Positions 5,305 through 6,159 of a DNA stretch of 6,159 bases are shown piece by piece. The notes beneath the pieces are model-generated. The model saw only the letters and a program-made list of their open reading frames with translations, did no database searches and was not told the DNA's origin. The DNA is from Ferroglobus sp. (GTDB lineage: Archaea > Halobacteriota > Archaeoglobi > Archaeoglobales > Archaeoglobaceae): contig WAJX01000007.1 in assembly GCA_015523665.1 (NCBI GenBank), positions 1-6,159 on the forward strand, written 5' to 3'. Each line of letters begins with the position of its first letter. Positions within the stretch are counted from its first letter, which is position 1. The position numbers were made by a program, and so were the translations under genes.

Positions 5305-5326
5305 TTTTAATAAATTTTCAATTTTC
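5304..5326 (+). terminator. T-rich terminator candidate after signal peptidase
   Basis: Three T-tracts of 4 bases occur within 22 bp straight after the stop codon (ATTTTAATAAATTTTCAATTTT), including a 7-bp tandem ATTTTCA (5314-5320, 5321-5327). This fits U-tract-driven archaeal termination without a hairpin. Confidence 0.35.
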
Positions 5327-5363
5327 ACTGATTATAAAATTAAGCTAATTAATATATGAAGCA

Positions 5364-5386
5364 TTAAAATAAATAAAAAAATAATT
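5364..5386 (-). terminator. T-rich terminator candidate after thioredoxin
   Basis: On the minus strand a run of seven T (complement of 5375-5381) followed by more T-rich sequence lies about 50 bp beyond the thioredoxin stop codon. Confidence 0.35.
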
Positions 5387-5433
5387 ATAATAGAATATTA
5401 TATATTTATTACATATTAATAATTAAATTATAA

Positions 5434-5829
5434 TTAATGAAGATTCCTCTTTATCCATCTCACTAACTCACCTTTTGGTACAGCTCCAACAATTTTATCA
5501 ACTGGTTTTCCTTTCCTAAAAAATATTAATGTCGGGATTCCAGTTATATTATATTTATTTGCTATTAATGGATTCTCATCTGTATTTAATTTGGCAAAAA
5601 CGACTTTACCAGCAAACTCTTTAGCCAACTCCTCAATTATTGGTGAAAGCATTTTACAAGGCATACACCATTCTGCCCAGAAATCAACAACAACATTTTC
5701 ATACTCCCCTAAGATTTTTTCGAAGTTTGTCGAATCCACGTTTATCGGTGATGAGATCACATCTTTTGATGTCATTTTTTTCATCAACTCCTTTAATTTC
5801 TTCTGTCTAATTTTTTCGATTTCTTCCAT
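5434..5829 (-). CDS. trxA: Thioredoxin with charged N-terminal extension
   Basis: A cytosolic disulfide reductase. The active site is FWAEWCMPCKM with Cys55 and Cys58. The buried Asp is in VVVDFW (Asp49), the cis-proline loop is GIPTLIFF (Pro99), and the fold ends with VGAVPKGELVRWIKRNL. The thioredoxin domain covers about residues 27-131; the preceding highly charged helix EEIEKIRQKKLKELMKK (2-18) makes the protein longer than the usual 105-110 residues. Similar LEEIRxKKLEEL-type leaders occur on thioredoxins of other Euryarchaeota, which supports the start at 5829. However, the minus strand carries AGGAGTTGAT (5792-5783), one mismatch from a full anti-16S match, 7 bp before an in-frame ATG (5775) that would give a normal 113-residue thioredoxin. 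The start at 5829 has no Shine-Dalgarno. It lies 149 bp downstream of the NIF3-family gene and is preceded by a structured leader. Confidence 0.95.
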   Translation of the reverse strand: MEEIEKIRQKKLKELMKKMTSKDVISSPINVDSTNFEKILGEYENVVVDFWAEWCMPCKMLSPIIEELAKEFAGKVVFAKLNTDENPLIANKYNITGIPTLIFFRKGKPVDKIVGAVPKGELVRWIKRNLH

Positions 5830-5844
5830 GAAATCTTCTATAAA

Positions 5845-5881
5845 GGTTTATCTATTATCTCTTACGGAGATTTGATAAACC
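5845..5881 (-). promoter_or_regulatory. Nested inverted repeat just upstream of thioredoxin
   Basis: Outer arms GGTTTATC (5845-5852) and GATAAACC (5874-5881) are perfect 8-bp complements. Inside them, ATCTC (5857-5861) and GAGAT (5867-5871) form a second perfect stem around a 5-base loop. The near end is 15 bp from the ATG. If transcribed, the leader would fold into a hairpin with a 4/2 internal loop. Alternatively, minus-strand TAATAGATAA (5849-5858), about 25 bp before the ATG, is a TATA candidate for a leaderless message, which would make the repeat an operator over the promoter. Confidence 0.55.
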
Positions 5882-5892
5882 AACTCCATTAC

Positions 5893-5905
5893 CATTTGCC
5901 AAATG
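5893..5905. promoter_or_regulatory. Perfect 13-bp palindrome upstream of thioredoxin
   Basis: CATTTG-C-CAAATG has 6-bp perfect arms around one base and lies 64 bp before the thioredoxin ATG, in an otherwise A/T-monotonous spacer. The odd-length, G/C-containing centre resembles a dimeric regulator site. No matching regulator can be named. Confidence 0.4.
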
Positions 5906-5978
5906 TTAAGATGTTTTTTATTTGTTTTTTAATTTTATTTATTTAATTATTATTACAACTATTTATATTACAAATTAA

Positions 5979-6159
5979 TTATAACTCAGTAGGGATGTCT
6001 AAAAAAACAACATCGATATTCAGCTCATCTCTAACAACATTCATCAAAGCTTTCAAGCCTATGGTTTCACTATTGTAATGTCCCAAGAAAATCACGTTTA
6101 TCTTACAATCTTTTGCTATGTGATATGCAGAATGTTCAATTTCTCCAGTTATGAGTAAG
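5979..6159 (-). CDS. NIF3-family dinuclear metal protein (DUF34), C-terminal end only
   Basis: Fifty-nine codons and a TAA stop (5979-5981) of a gene that enters from the right edge. It reads LLITGEIEHSAYHIAKDC, then INVIFLGHYNSETIGLKALM and ends VVFLDIPTEL. The GHYxxE motif (His and Glu both present) followed by GLKAL, and the FLDIPT-x-L ending, are the signature of the NIF3/YbgI/DUF34 family, where this His and Glu bind the dinuclear metal centre. The family is widespread and was long misannotated as GTP cyclohydrolase I type 2; its true function is unsettled. It is on the same strand as thioredoxin, 149 bp apart, with palindromic elements between them, so thioredoxin probably has its own promoter. 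Confidence 0.86.
   Translation of the reverse strand, partial: LLITGEIEHSAYHIAKDCKINVIFLGHYNSETIGLKALMNVVRDELNIDVVFLDIPTEL

Noticed and set aside
5305..5433. Small RNA or small gene between signal peptidase and thioredoxin
   Set aside because: The 129 bp are nearly pure A/T with stops in all frames; best read as two convergent terminators.
5906..5940. Plus-strand terminator from T-runs at 5914-5940
   Set aside because: No plus-strand gene ends here; on the minus strand these are A-rich runs upstream of thioredoxin, more likely promoter-flanking sequence.
1..6159. tRNA or rRNA genes
   Set aside because: No GC-rich cloverleaf-like or TTCGA-type segment stands out; in an AT-rich thermophile-like genome stable RNAs should be obvious as G+C islands, and none is seen.

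Overview
The window reads as euryarchaeal chromosome. Three things point there: the small (DP1) subunit of the archaea-specific family D DNA polymerase, an ER/archaeal-type signal peptidase with a Ser-His-Asp catalytic set, and an archaeal-type adenosine-specific kinase. Base composition is strongly A+T-rich. Proteins are rich in Ile, Lys and Glu, and arginine is mostly AGA/AGG, which fits a thermophile. The DP1 length (489 aa) and the thioredoxin with a charged N-terminal extension recall Archaeoglobi or Methanosarcinales-like lineages more than Methanocaldococcus, but I cannot place the organism from this alone.

Left part (1-1852): a minus-strand pair, an ArsR-type repressor followed by an overlapping SF2 helicase that runs off the window at base 1. 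The repressor carries CxC in the alpha-3 position and a second CxC near its N-terminus. The helicase starts with a four-cysteine zinc-type motif. Divergent from this pair is a plus-strand adenosine-specific kinase (COG1839/PF04008). The 144-bp divergent spacer holds five copies of the heptamer ATCTTTT/AAAAGAT, four of them arranged as a 37-bp inverted repeat between the two presumed TATA boxes. This is the best regulatory-element candidate in the window.

Middle (1943-4795): a lone GNAT acetyltransferase on the minus strand, a 280-bp AT-rich gap with short tandem duplications, then a minus-strand operon of PolD small subunit (upstream) and a macro-domain ADP-ribose protein 14 bp behind it.

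Right part (4796-6159): signal peptidase I diverges from the DP1 gene with only 20 bp between start codons, so each promoter must lie inside or against the other gene's coding sequence. Then come a thioredoxin (minus) and the C-terminal end of a NIF3-family metal protein (minus, entering from the right edge). The thioredoxin leader has a nested inverted repeat ending 15 bp before its start codon and, farther upstream, a perfect 13-bp palindrome.

No tRNA, rRNA, CRISPR array or insertion sequence was recognised. Most genes are housekeeping. The most original material is the cysteine-rich repressor/helicase pair with its operator-like array, the DP1-macro operon, and the structured thioredoxin leader.
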